This document shows positions 30,799 to 39,894 of a stretch of DNA of 64,000 nucleotides, piece after piece (position 1 is the stretch's first letter; the number at the start of each line of letters is the position of its first letter). The notes under the pieces were generated by a model. The model ran no database searches. It saw only the letters and a list, made by a program, of their open reading frames with translations, and was not told the origin of the DNA. The position numbers and the translations under genes are program-made. The stretch is from Alishewanella metallidurans (GTDB taxonomy: Bacteria > Pseudomonadota > Gammaproteobacteria > Enterobacterales > Alteromonadaceae): assembly GCF_036983985.1 (NCBI RefSeq), contig NZ_JALAHQ010000002.1, positions 496,001-560,000 of the forward strand, given 5' to 3'.

Positions 30799-32829
30799 AT
30801 GACACAGTATTCAATGCTTACTCTTGCTTTATTCGCCGCCTTTAATGCCCAAACCGCTACAGCCCTTACCTCTTCAGCAAACGACAATGCCGACATAGAG
30901 CACGTGTTAGTGGTTGGCCAAGCACTTAGTAGCCCAGTTACTGTGCTTACCGATCCGAAAAAACCGCGCCAGCCGTTACCCGCACATGATGGCGCCGATT
31001 ATTTAAAAACCATTCCCGGCTTTTCAGTAACACGCAAAGGCGGCGCTGATGGCGACCCTTTATTTCGCGGTATGGCCGGCTCACGTTTAGGTATTTTAGT
31101 GGATGGTGAAAATATTCTTGGTGGCTGCAATATGCGAATGGACACACCTACCGCCTATATTTACCCTGAATTACACGACAGCGTCACCGTTATTAAAGGT
31201 CCGCAGTCGGTGCGCTATGGTGCTGGGCACTCGGCGGCGACTATTGTGTTTGAGCGCAATACCGAGCGTTTTACAGAACCAGGTTATCGGCTACACGCTA
31301 GCGCACTTGCTGCCAGCGCCAATCGTAATGATCAACTAGTCGATCTTACTTTGGGCAATCAAACTGGCTACTTATTATTAAATGGCAGCCATTCTCAAGC
31401 CGATAATTACCGTACTGGCGATGGCAATAAAGTGCATTCGCAATATCAACGCTACAGTGCTAATGCAAGTGCTGGCTGGACGCCAGATGATAACCATACA
31501 CTAGAGTTATCCTTTACCCGCAGCGACGGCGAAGCGGCTTATGCTGATCGCAGCATGGACGGTACCTCTTTTTTACGTGATAGCATTAATTTACGTGGCG
31601 AAAAGCGCAACATTAATAACTGGTTAAACGAACTGAAATTTCATGTGTTTGATAACAGTGTTGACCATGTGATGGACGATCAGCAGCTACGCACCGCAGG
31701 TATGATGGGCTATGCGAACGTTACCCGTGATACTCATGGCGGTCGCATTAGCGCAGAACTAACCCCCTTAGAACAACTTAAGGTAACACTGGGGTTAGAT
31801 CAACAAGTTAACAACCATAGCTCGCGTAATGCTCCACCCTCAGGTGTGTATAGCGCGACTATTGATGACGCCCGCATTCGGCAGTTTGGGGTTTTTACCG
31901 AATTAAGCTACCAGCTAGATAGCCGTAATTCACTGCACGGCGGTTATCGCTTAGATCAATGGCAAGCAACTGATCAGCGTGATGTTATCAGTAGTATGAC
32001 AGCAGCAAAACCTAACCCGAGCGCACAGCAAACTCGCAGTGACAATTTGCATAGTGCTTTTGCCCGTGTTGAACACAAACTAGCTAACACATCAGCACTG
32101 GTTTACTTTGGTATTGGCCACACTGAACGCTTTCCCGATTACTGGGAGCTAATAGCCAAAGAAGCGGAACAAAGCATTAGTGGCTTTAATATTAAACCCG
32201 AACAAACCACGCAGCTTGATACCGGCATAATGTACCGTAACGCAAAAACTGAGTTTTCCGTATCTGCGTTTTATAATCAAGTAGACGATTTTATCTTAGT
32301 AAACTACAGCAACATGATGAAAGCCAACGGCTTTGTGCAAAACATTGATACAAGAAGTTACGGCGCCGAGTTAAGTATTGCGCACGCTTTAAGTAACTCA
32401 TGGACGGCAGAAACCGCGCTATCCTATGTGCATGCCACCAACACTAGTGATAACACCCCTCTACCGCAAATCTCACCATTAGAATGGCGTACTGGGCTAA
32501 GTTATAGCCGCGACAACTGGTCAGTAGGCTCGCTAATGCGGGTAGTCGATAGGCAAAATCGTTATACGTTAAACCAAGGTAATATTGTTGGCAAAGACTT
32601 AGGTGCCGCGGCCGGTTTTGTTATTTATTCACTTAATGCTAGCTGGCAACTAACCGATAGCACACTGTTTAGCGCGGGTGCCGACAACCTATTTGATAAG
32701 AATTATGCCGAGTTTGTTAGCCGTGCAGGCGGCAATGGTATGGGTGGCGGTATTCCAGGGTTTATTCAAACCGAACGTGTTAACGAGCCCGGCCGCACCT
32801 TTTGGCTGAAGTTACAACTAACCTTGTAA
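30799..32829 (+). CDS. oprC: TonB-dependent copper receptor (OprC/NosA family)
   Basis: The protein has 676 residues with a signal peptide (cleavage likely after TATA near 22), a plug domain and a beta-barrel ending in an aromatic-rich strand (TFWLKLQLTL). The plug has GADYLKTIPGFSVTRKGG and LGGCNMRMDTPTAYI, characteristic of TonB-dependent copper receptors. The CxxxM pair (C110, M114) and HxM pair (H290, M292) described as the copper site of OprC are both present. It would import copper across the outer membrane; the NosA relative supports N2O reductase. A TATAAT -10 box and RegA-type palindrome precede it, and a GGAG site sets the ATG. Confidence 0.93.
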   Translation: MTQYSMLTLALFAAFNAQTATALTSSANDNADIEHVLVVGQALSSPVTVLTDPKKPRQPLPAHDGADYLKTIPGFSVTRKGGADGDPLFRGMAGSRLGILVDGENILGGCNMRMDTPTAYIYPELHDSVTVIKGPQSVRYGAGHSAATIVFERNTERFTEPGYRLHASALAASANRNDQLVDLTLGNQTGYLLLNGSHSQADNYRTGDGNKVHSQYQRYSANASAGWTPDDNHTLELSFTRSDGEAAYADRSMDGTSFLRDSINLRGEKRNINNWLNELKFHVFDNSVDHVMDDQQLRTAGMMGYANVTRDTHGGRISAELTPLEQLKVTLGLDQQVNNHSSRNAPPSGVYSATIDDARIRQFGVFTELSYQLDSRNSLHGGYRLDQWQATDQRDVISSMTAAKPNPSAQQTRSDNLHSAFARVEHKLANTSALVYFGIGHTERFPDYWELIAKEAEQSISGFNIKPEQTTQLDTGIMYRNAKTEFSVSAFYNQVDDFILVNYSNMMKANGFVQNIDTRSYGAELSIAHALSNSWTAETALSYVHATNTSDNTPLPQISPLEWRTGLSYSRDNWSVGSLMRVVDRQNRYTLNQGNIVGKDLGAAAGFVIYSLNASWQLTDSTLFSAGADNLFDKNYAEFVSRAGGNGMGGGIPGFIQTERVNEPGRTFWLKLQLTL

Positions 32830-32853
32830 AGCTAGCCATAGCACCTATAAATT

Positions 32854-32893
32854 AAGGCTAGCATAGCAATATTTACCGCTACGCTAGCCTTTT
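32854..32893. terminator. Terminator after the copper receptor
   Basis: AAGGCTAGC (32854-32862) pairs with GCTAGCCTT (32883-32891), followed by TTTATAT. The A/T flanks suit termination in both directions, serving the convergent 69-residue gene as well. Confidence 0.75.
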
Positions 32894-32903
32894 ATATACC
32901 CAG

Positions 32904-33113
32904 CTACTTAATGCCTTTATCACTATCACTCACTTGCACTTTCTGTTGCATTACCTGCATTTCAATATCGGCTTTTAAACGACATACCGCCAATTGTGCC
33001 AAGCGCATGGCTTTAATTTCTGCTAGAGGGTCAACCGTTTGCAGCCGATTATTTTCAGTAGCATAAGATAAACCGTCATTCTTTGTTGGCGCATTATTTT
33101 GGTTTTCCATCAT
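32904..33113 (-). CDS. Small hypothetical protein (69 residues)
   Basis: This soluble, hydrophilic protein has an N-terminal Asn/Thr-rich part and a helical middle (DPLAEIKAMRLAQLAVCRLKADIEMQVMQQ). An AAGAGA sequence about 10 bases before the first ATG could be its ribosome-binding site; the second ATG is adjacent. It is placed between two convergent or tandem genes with a terminator directly after its stop, which supports a real transcription unit. No family is recognised. Confidence 0.5.
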   Translation of the reverse strand: MMENQNNAPTKNDGLSYATENNRLQTVDPLAEIKAMRLAQLAVCRLKADIEMQVMQQKVQVSDSDKGIK

Positions 33114-33194
33114 CGAAAAATATCTCTTACATCGTTATTTACTGGCATTAAAAGTACTTAGCTACATAGTTAGGTACAACACACTCAACGCGTA

Positions 33195-35249
33195 TTATTG
33201 AGTAAGCTCACGCACTAACGGCTTATCAGTAAAGGGTTTAATGCCTAGTTTTGGATAAACCTCTGTCGGGTAATAAAACACGCCACCGCGCGAAACTAAG
33301 CTAATCGTTTTAATGGCTTTAAGATCTTCAGTTGGGTTACCCGGCACTAAAAAGAAGTCAGCCAATTTACCGGCTTCAATACTACCTCGGTCGCTATGCC
33401 CCAAATAGTTCGCCATATCATAGCTGCCTAGTTTTAGTAATTCTGCGGCGCTATAACCCAACTGTTGAAAAAGCTCTAGTTCACGATGCAACGTAAAGGC
33501 ACCGCCCAAGTCTGTACCCGGTATCAAAAATATGCCCCTATCCTTCATCATTTTTAACGTAGCCACTATTTTTTCGTAGGCACCGCGATAGGCAACATCT
33601 TGTTCCGAACTACTCACTGCAACCATGGATACTTTGGCACTTCGCTGCACCGCTGGCGGCATGTGGTCAATATAGTCTATTGCCCCAGCTTGCATTTCAC
33701 CATTTCGTGATAGCAGTAACCGCTCATGAATAGCCATGGTCGGTTCGTGAGCGATATTATTATCTATCATTAACTGCAATGTGTGCTGCACTGGCTCACT
33801 GTTAAGATCTAATTGCGGCAAGCGATCAAGCGCGGTCAGCCGCAGCAAAGTACGGGTATCTTCGTCTGGCTTTAGCACCCAACCCAGCATGATCTGATTA
33901 ATATGGGTTAATTCGTGATAGCCCGCAGCAATCATTTGATTAGCATTAGAAAACGCAGGTACGTGGCCAGAAACGCGCATATCAAGCGTTTTGGCCAGTT
34001 CTGCCATTGCTGGCACCCATTCACCTTTCATACTGTTGTATATTTTTATACCGGGAAAACCATGTTCAGCATAGGTTTTTACTGCAGCCAATGCCTGTTC
34101 TTGCGTTTCTACCAATATACCGTTGTTGTTGTTAGACGGGCTTTTACCCTCAATCATGCCATAACGAGTTATTCTTGGGCCTACCAACGTGCCAGCTTCA
34201 ATTTTGTCTATTAACTCGCCCAGCACCGGCAATGAATTACCCATATCTCGAATTGAGGTTACCCCTGCCAGCACATTCATTAAGGCATCTTTATCGCCCA
34301 CATGGCCATGCATATCGTAAAGCCCAGGCACTAATGTGCCGCCACCACCGTCAATTTCTGTTTCGCCAATTGTGGCGGGTTCTTCAAGTGCAGCAATACG
34401 CTCAATGCGACCATTTTTTACCAGCACCGACACCGGTTCTGAAACTACAAGCTGCTGCGGTTCAAATACACGCACATTACGAATTCGTACTACACCAGCA
34501 TAATGGTGAGCAAATTCCGACTGGAAAGCTTCAAGTCTGTCGGTAGAGTATTTTGCTGAAAGCTGACGTAACTGCGCTTCTTCAGCTTCAAAACCTTGTC
34601 TAATAACAATATATTGTGGTGTTATAAAGGCAAAAAACTGCTGTTTGCTGTCAACCACTAAATAATCAGGGTTTACGTTAGCGCCGGCTAAAGCGTAAGT
34701 CATTAAATTCAGTTTACTACCATCGGTATCTATATTCAGGCTTTCTAACTTTTCTAGCGATAACTGCCCAGCTGGCAGTGCCGGCATAGTCTTATTCTCA
34801 GTCTGCATTAGCGCTTTAGCTAAGATGTATTGGGTATAAGGGCTACTGTTTTGTGGCACGTACAATGCGCTTTGGTGCAGGGTTTTCTCGCCAGAACCGG
34901 TGGCATCTTGCCAACTGGCTTTCTCACCTAGGCTGTGCATGTATTCGGTAATGCTATTACCAAAGGTAGTATTACCGCTAATTTGCCAATTGGTTGGCAC
35001 GCCTTGTTGATCTAAAGTTAGGCTTTCCTGAGAGCCAGGCCCACGGCCATTACTCTTATAGTCAAAATCGACCTTTATCTGGCTGCCACTTGGGATCAGG
35101 TTAGTGGTCACATTTAAATGCCCCACTGTGTTGCCATTGAGCATTACCGTATAGTTATCCTGACACTCTACAGGCTCGTTGGCTTGCTCAACTGACTTCG
35201 AACAGCCAAATAGTAAGCCAAACATGGCGCTATATATTAACACTCGCAT
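33195..35249 (-). CDS. Amidohydrolase-family lipoprotein
   Basis: The protein has 684 residues. The N-terminus is a lipoprotein signal (LLFGC at 12-16). An N-terminal ~200-residue beta-rich domain with no recognised name precedes a composite-type amidohydrolase: ARG-like start VVRIRNVRVFEPQQLVVSEPVSVLV, metal motif DMHGHVGD near residue 315, SGHVPAF and HELTHINQ further on, and the closing GSIEAGKLADFFLVPGNP. Such exported amidohydrolases act on amides or dipeptides (imidazolonepropionase-like), with metals held by the His cluster. The substrate is unknown. It stands alone between intergenic gaps. Confidence 0.88.
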   Translation of the reverse strand: MRVLIYSAMFGLLFGCSKSVEQANEPVECQDNYTVMLNGNTVGHLNVTTNLIPSGSQIKVDFDYKSNGRGPGSQESLTLDQQGVPTNWQISGNTTFGNSITEYMHSLGEKASWQDATGSGEKTLHQSALYVPQNSSPYTQYILAKALMQTENKTMPALPAGQLSLEKLESLNIDTDGSKLNLMTYALAGANVNPDYLVVDSKQQFFAFITPQYIVIRQGFEAEEAQLRQLSAKYSTDRLEAFQSEFAHHYAGVVRIRNVRVFEPQQLVVSEPVSVLVKNGRIERIAALEEPATIGETEIDGGGGTLVPGLYDMHGHVGDKDALMNVLAGVTSIRDMGNSLPVLGELIDKIEAGTLVGPRITRYGMIEGKSPSNNNNGILVETQEQALAAVKTYAEHGFPGIKIYNSMKGEWVPAMAELAKTLDMRVSGHVPAFSNANQMIAAGYHELTHINQIMLGWVLKPDEDTRTLLRLTALDRLPQLDLNSEPVQHTLQLMIDNNIAHEPTMAIHERLLLSRNGEMQAGAIDYIDHMPPAVQRSAKVSMVAVSSSEQDVAYRGAYEKIVATLKMMKDRGIFLIPGTDLGGAFTLHRELELFQQLGYSAAELLKLGSYDMANYLGHSDRGSIEAGKLADFFLVPGNPTEDLKAIKTISLVSRGGVFYYPTEVYPKLGIKPFTDKPLVRELTQ

Positions 35250-35341
35250 TACCTAGCTCCTTTAAAGCGGATTATCGTGGTATCAGCTCAAACCAATAGT
35301 TAAAGCCCAAGTTGCTGCCCACAGTCAAATATTTAAAATAA

Positions 35342-35896
35342 TTAGTTATTTTTTATCGTGTTAAGCCAACCAACATAGCCTTGTATATATTTATCGAGAA
35401 ATTCTGCAGTTTTTTGATCAGCTAGTTTACCGTTTTCATCAAATGCTTTATGTGCCGACGCGAGTAAAAATTCAGGCGCCAAATATACCGGTGATAAAGT
35501 GCCAAACAAGATATCTCGTAAGTGAATTTGCGCTCTAGCACCACCTAGCGAGCTCATTGACGCACTGACTATACCGCAAGGTTTCTTGGTTAGTGCGGCA
35601 TTAAAACCCGGCCGTGACGCCCAATCAATCGCGTTTTTAAGTACCCCAGGAATACTGTAGTTATATTCTGGCGTTGAAAATAGTAGGCCATCAGCGTTTT
35701 TAATCGCAGCATTAAATTTGACTACAGCGTCAGGCTTATTATCAGCATCCAGATCAGAATTATAAAATGGAATGTCAGAAATATCGTATATCTCGAATTT
35801 TACACCGGCTTTTTGCGCTAATTCAGCAGCGACCTTTAATAAAGCCGTATTAAAAGAACCTGCTCTTAAGCTGCCACTTATACCTAATATTTTCAT
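35342..35896 (-). CDS. NADPH-dependent FMN reductase (ChrR/YieF type)
   Basis: The protein has 184 residues with the flavodoxin-like fold. GSLRAGSFNTALL at 9-21 is the FMN phosphate loop, TPEYNYSIPGVLKNAIDWASR near residue 75 is the family signature around the flavin, and SMSSLGGARAQIHLRDIL follows. It reduces quinones, chromate or azo compounds with NAD(P)H and FMN. It lies 9 bp after the beta-lactamase-like gene on the same strand, so the two are probably cotranscribed. Confidence 0.93.
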   Translation of the reverse strand: MKILGISGSLRAGSFNTALLKVAAELAQKAGVKFEIYDISDIPFYNSDLDADNKPDAVVKFNAAIKNADGLLFSTPEYNYSIPGVLKNAIDWASRPGFNAALTKKPCGIVSASMSSLGGARAQIHLRDILFGTLSPVYLAPEFLLASAHKAFDENGKLADQKTAEFLDKYIQGYVGWLNTIKNN

Positions 35897-35905
35897 CTGT
35901 TGTCC

Positions 35906-37051
35906 TTAGATGTTATCAATGATGGAATCACAATTTTCGTGCTGTTCTAGGTGATAAAATACTGCCGTAATTAAAGCTTTAAAATACGCCTCCATACTGA
36001 CATTGTCTGTATTTACTTGCATGGCAATGGCAATTTTCTTATCTGGGAAATACGCTAACACACTATTATATCCAGGAAAAAAACCATCATGCCGATAACA
36101 GGTGCCAAACGCTGACTTTACGATGTTAACACCTAAACCGTAGCCTAACATGCAACCGGTGTCATCGGCTAACGGCTTGGGGCGCGCTATGGATGTCAGC
36201 ATCTGTGTTAATAAAACGGGTGTAAGCACCGAGCCCTCAAACAACGCTTTGGCCCAGCGCACCAAATCTGCCGTAGTACTAACTATGCCGCCACCTGTCC
36301 ATTCCAACGAGGGATGCAGCACCAGCTGCCCATGCTCAAGCATGCGTTTGGGGATCCCGAATAAGCGTCGACTCTGCTGCGCATAGCCTTGAACTAAACG
36401 GGGTATGTCAATGCAGTCAAATGCCAAGGTGTCAGCTAGGTGGCGTGGTTTAAGCAAGCGCTGCGATAACGTGGCGTAATAGCTAGCTGAGCTTGCGCGT
36501 TCAATTAGCATACCTATCAACACATAGCCTGTATCGCTGTAATGAAAGCCCATACCGGCTAAAAACAATGGCGGGCGATCCAGCGCAAATTGTATTAGTT
36601 CTTCGGCTGCAATGGGTTGATGTAGCATTTCATCTACTAATTTTTGTTTAATAAAATTTGTAAAGCTGATGCCAGTGTCAAAAACATGGTCGATAAGGCC
36701 ACTACTGTGATTAAGCAAATGCCGTAAGGTTATGGTTTTATAATTTGGTAGCCGACAAAACCAGTTGGTATTAGCAAACCATGGTGCAATCGGCGCATCT
36801 AATACTAAGATGCCATCAGCAACCATGCTAAGCACCACCGCAGCAACAAAGGTTTTACCAATACTGCCCGCAGGCATTTTTGCAGAAATTGTCATAGGTC
36901 GTTGTAATTGCCTATCGGCGTACCCCGCGGCAGCGCTTGCCAGCATGCCATCTGGCATAGCAACTGACACAGTAACACCTGGCAGCCGCTTATTGCTTTG
37001 CAGCATGAGTTCACATTGCGTGCGCAAGATTTGTGCTATTTGTGCAGCCAA
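35906..37051 (-). CDS. Serine hydrolase of the beta-lactamase (class C / esterase) family
   Basis: The protein has 381 residues. The nucleophile motif S63-x2-K66 (GSIGKTF) and the second motif YSD near 170 (HYSDTGYVLIG) are present, and a RHDGFFPG segment near the C-terminus replaces the KTG box. The frame begins at a TTG (37051) with AGGAG ten bases upstream; no signal peptide is seen, so it is probably cytosolic and an esterase or peptidase, not a resistance enzyme. It is followed by the flavin reductase gene. Confidence 0.87.
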   Translation of the reverse strand: MAAQIAQILRTQCELMLQSNKRLPGVTVSVAMPDGMLASAAAGYADRQLQRPMTISAKMPAGSIGKTFVAAVVLSMVADGILVLDAPIAPWFANTNWFCRLPNYKTITLRHLLNHSSGLIDHVFDTGISFTNFIKQKLVDEMLHQPIAAEELIQFALDRPPLFLAGMGFHYSDTGYVLIGMLIERASSASYYATLSQRLLKPRHLADTLAFDCIDIPRLVQGYAQQSRRLFGIPKRMLEHGQLVLHPSLEWTGGGIVSTTADLVRWAKALFEGSVLTPVLLTQMLTSIARPKPLADDTGCMLGYGLGVNIVKSAFGTCYRHDGFFPGYNSVLAYFPDKKIAIAMQVNTDNVSMEAYFKALITAVFYHLEQHENCDSIIDNI

Positions 37052-37192
37052 ATGTAATCCACTCCTATCTATTACTCATCTCTAGAGGCATACTGAAATC
37101 GTCATACACCAAGTTGTCGGGTTGAAAAGGTTATGACGTAGCTACAGCCATTAAGTTGGCTCAGTTTGCTTTAGATTAAAGAGGGAAATATC

Positions 37193-37309
37193 ATGAGCAA
37201 AGGCAAAGACAGTAAGAAAGACGTTAAAAAGAAACCACTTTTAACAGCAAAAGAGAAAAAAGCGGCGAAAGAGTCCAAGAAATCCTCAAAAAATGTTCTA
37301 GGCAATTAA
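37193..37309 (+). CDS. Tiny Lys/Ser-rich basic protein (38 residues)
   Basis: The frame encodes 38 residues, about 40% Lys, beginning MSKGKDSKKDVKKK and ending KSSKNVLGN. A strong GAGGGA ribosome-binding site lies 7 bases before the ATG and a clear intrinsic terminator follows 9 bp after the stop, so it is a complete small transcription unit. Similar tiny Lys-rich proteins occur in other gammaproteobacteria, by memory and not checked. It may bind nucleic acid or ribosomes; function unknown. Confidence 0.75.
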   Translation: MSKGKDSKKDVKKKPLLTAKEKKAAKESKKSSKNVLGN

Positions 37310-37318
37310 ACGTAGCAT

Positions 37319-37352
37319 AGCCATCGCAATGTGTTGATGGCTTTTATTTTTT
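37319..37352 (+). terminator. Terminator of the 38-residue gene
   Basis: AGCCATC (37319-37325) pairs with GATGGCT (37336-37342), followed by TTTATTTTTT. Confidence 0.85.
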
Positions 37353-37578
37353 GTAGCATTAATAATATTATTCGCCATCATTAAATTTGCCTTATCCTCA
37401 CGCTATTTTAAATCAGCATCTTGATCGATTATCTCAGCTATTAGTATAAATTTCAGCTGTTACGGATAGTACTCGAATTCTGCTTTGGAATATCACTATA
37501 GCTTGTTTGTATTTATTCTATAGAATCAATGCCTAATCAATATGCCAAGCTAGCGGCAACGAAGATGGATAGAGAAAA

Positions 37579-39012
37579 TTGACGACAGTTGTTGTTACCC
37601 TGCATTTGCTTTTAGTTTTAAGCTTTACCACGCGAATTTTACTACGTGATGATTTATCACCACCGGGCCGCTTGGCGTGGTTTATTGTGTTAAACGTAAT
37701 GCCTTATTTTGGTGTAGTGATATATTTTCTGTTTGGCGAAATTGATATTGGCCACCGAGCCATTAAACGCCATAAGCAGATTTTTGCCGATATAAAAGCT
37801 AACGCTGCCGAGTTTATGGGCGAAAAAGCCAGTGTCGAAAACTTAATTGAACCCTTATATAGACCCGGGTTTCGCTATGCGGGGTCAATTAATGGTTTTT
37901 ATACTGTACCCGGCAATACAGCAGAACTGATGGCAGATGATAATGCCACCATAACGCGGTTAATTGCCGATATTGATGCCGCCACAGATCATGTGCACGT
38001 GCTATTTTATATCTGGCTTAATGACACTACTGGGCGAGCAATTGCGCAAGCGCTTATCCGTGCGGCACAGCGCGGTTTAACTTGCCGAGCAATGGCTGAT
38101 GGCCTTGGCTCTCGCCGCCTAATTCGTTCAACACTTTGGCAAGATATGCATGCTGCTGGGGTTAAGCTTGCGGTTGCTTTGTCGTTTAGAAATATTATTA
38201 GCACGCTGCTACTTAGCCGGTTTGATTTACGCAACCATCGTAAAATTACCGTTATTGACGCTCGTATTACTTATTGTGGTAGCAGAAATTCAGCTGATCC
38301 AGAATTTTTACCCAAAGCCAAATACGCACCCTGGGTTGATATTATGTTGCGTTTTGAAGGGCCTGTTGTCGCGCAAAACCAGTTATTATTTGCCAGCGAT
38401 TGGATCCAAGCTACCGGTGAGCCATTAGACGCATTTAAACTCAATGCCACTGCTACCGCAGCTGGATTTCCCGCACAGGTCATGGGCGTTGGCCCTACTG
38501 AACGTCGAGCTGCAACACCTCAACTGTTTGCTAATTTGATTGCCAGTGCAGAAACCCAACTTACTATTTCTACACCCTACTTTGTGCCTGACGCAACGTT
38601 ACTAGATTCTTTATGCGCGGCGTCACATCGTGGCGTTCGGGTTACATTAATTTATCCCAAAGCGAACGACAGCTGGATTGTCTCAGCCGCCAGTCGTAGT
38701 TACTACCATCAACTGCTCGATGCTGGGTGTATTATCTATGAGTTCAACGCCGGCTTGTTACATGCAAAAACGCTGACTATTGATAATTGTGTTAGCTTAA
38801 TTGGCTCGTCAAATCTTGACCTGCGCAGCTTTGATCTAAATTACGAAAACAATATTTTGCTACAAGACAGTACAATTACCACGGCAATTCGCGATCGGCA
38901 GCAAAGTTATATTACCGATTCTGAGTTGGTTGAACTAAATACCGTGCTTAAATGGCGCTATTCGCGGCGCATCTGGAATAACATTATTGCCACTATTGGG
39001 CCTATTCTATAG
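37579..39012 (+). CDS. cls: Cardiolipin synthase
   Basis: The protein has 477 residues. Two N-terminal membrane helices (about 3-20 and 32-52) precede two phospholipase-D domains; HKD motifs are NHRKITVID near residue 220 and LHAKTLTIDNCVSLIGSSNLD near residue 398. It joins two phosphatidylglycerols to make cardiolipin at the inner membrane. The TTG at 37579 is used because the only upstream ATG in reach is out of frame; the ribosome-binding site is weak (AGAGAA). The 226 bp before it (37353-37578) contain no gene or clear site. Confidence 0.93.
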   Translation: MTTVVVTLHLLLVLSFTTRILLRDDLSPPGRLAWFIVLNVMPYFGVVIYFLFGEIDIGHRAIKRHKQIFADIKANAAEFMGEKASVENLIEPLYRPGFRYAGSINGFYTVPGNTAELMADDNATITRLIADIDAATDHVHVLFYIWLNDTTGRAIAQALIRAAQRGLTCRAMADGLGSRRLIRSTLWQDMHAAGVKLAVALSFRNIISTLLLSRFDLRNHRKITVIDARITYCGSRNSADPEFLPKAKYAPWVDIMLRFEGPVVAQNQLLFASDWIQATGEPLDAFKLNATATAAGFPAQVMGVGPTERRAATPQLFANLIASAETQLTISTPYFVPDATLLDSLCAASHRGVRVTLIYPKANDSWIVSAASRSYYHQLLDAGCIIYEFNAGLLHAKTLTIDNCVSLIGSSNLDLRSFDLNYENNILLQDSTITTAIRDRQQSYITDSELVELNTVLKWRYSRRIWNNIIATIGPIL

Positions 39013-39096
39013 CAACCCAATTAAAGTAAAATGCCATAAAACAGTTAAGTGGCTTTTGATTATGTTGGCTCAGTAACTTATAGGCTTCGCCATTAA

Positions 39097-39345
39097 TTAA
39101 CTGTAAAAAGCTTCAACTGTGCCTTTTAGGGTCATTAATAACGGTTGACCACGACGGTCTAACGCTTTTGGTGACGCTGCTTTTACCCAGCCTTCGCTGA
39201 TGCAATATTCTTCAATATCAAAACGTTCTTTACCGTTAAGGCGAATACCAATGCTATGTTCGAAAACCTCAGCGACATAATGCGGGCTGCGTGGGTTGCT
39301 AGAAAGGCGATCGGGTAGCGCCGGTAGAGATTTAGTATCGTTCAT
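39097..39345 (-). CDS. DUF3297 family protein
   Basis: The protein has 82 residues, typical for DUF3297. The conserved pattern LPDRLSSNPRSPHY...EHSIGIRLNGKERFDIEEYCISEGWVK is visible. It is a small soluble protein of unknown function found widely in Proteobacteria. It is probably monocistronic, 62 bp downstream of csaA on the same strand. Confidence 0.88.
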   Translation of the reverse strand: MNDTKSLPALPDRLSSNPRSPHYVAEVFEHSIGIRLNGKERFDIEEYCISEGWVKAASPKALDRRGQPLLMTLKGTVEAFYS

Positions 39346-39407
39346 GTTTAACCTATAATAAATAAAAGTGCGCTATTGTAGACAATATAGGCCAATCGCT
39401 CAATAAG

Positions 39408-39746
39408 CTAGGCTAACCTCGCGCCATTGGGTAAATTCAGATCAACCGTCGATAGCACCACCGAACCGTCAGCACGATGTAATCCGGTAACTAAACACTC
39501 TGACATCATTGGGCCAATTTGTTTAGGTTTAAAATTTACTACAGCCAATACCTGCTTACCTAAAAGCGATTCTTTGGTATATAGCTCTGTTATTTGCGCG
39601 CTAGATTTTTTAATACCCAGCTCTGGGCCAAAATCTATCTGTAATTTATATGCCGGGCGGCGGGCTTCTGGAAAATCTTCCACGGCAACTATAGTACCGA
39701 CACGGATATCAACTTTCTGAAAGTCGCCCCACTCAATATAATGCAT
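39408..39746 (-). CDS. csaA: tRNA-binding protein CsaA
   Basis: The protein has 112 residues comprising a single EMAP/tRNA-binding OB fold. DFQKVDIRVGTIVAVEDFPEARRPAYKLQIDFG and the NFKPKQIGPMMSECLVTG segment are characteristic of CsaA/YgjH. It forms dimers that bind tRNA; a chaperone-like export role was proposed in Bacillus. The start has AGGAGG upstream. Confidence 0.92.
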   Translation of the reverse strand: MHYIEWGDFQKVDIRVGTIVAVEDFPEARRPAYKLQIDFGPELGIKKSSAQITELYTKESLLGKQVLAVVNFKPKQIGPMMSECLVTGLHRADGSVVLSTVDLNLPNGARLA

Positions 39747-39894
39747 CTGCTAGTAAGGCCTCCTAATCCAGTTATAATTTTACATCTAGCCAAGCTAACT
39801 AATATTTATCACTAATTCAATGGTGTATTGTTATCGCTATATAAGTAGCTGCGCTGACATAACTGCTGGTAATCGGTTAGTATCGGCGTTTTAA

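Noticed and set aside
35906..37051. Antibiotic-resistance beta-lactamase
   Set aside because: There is no signal peptide and no clear KTG box; it fits better as an esterase or peptidase of the same fold.
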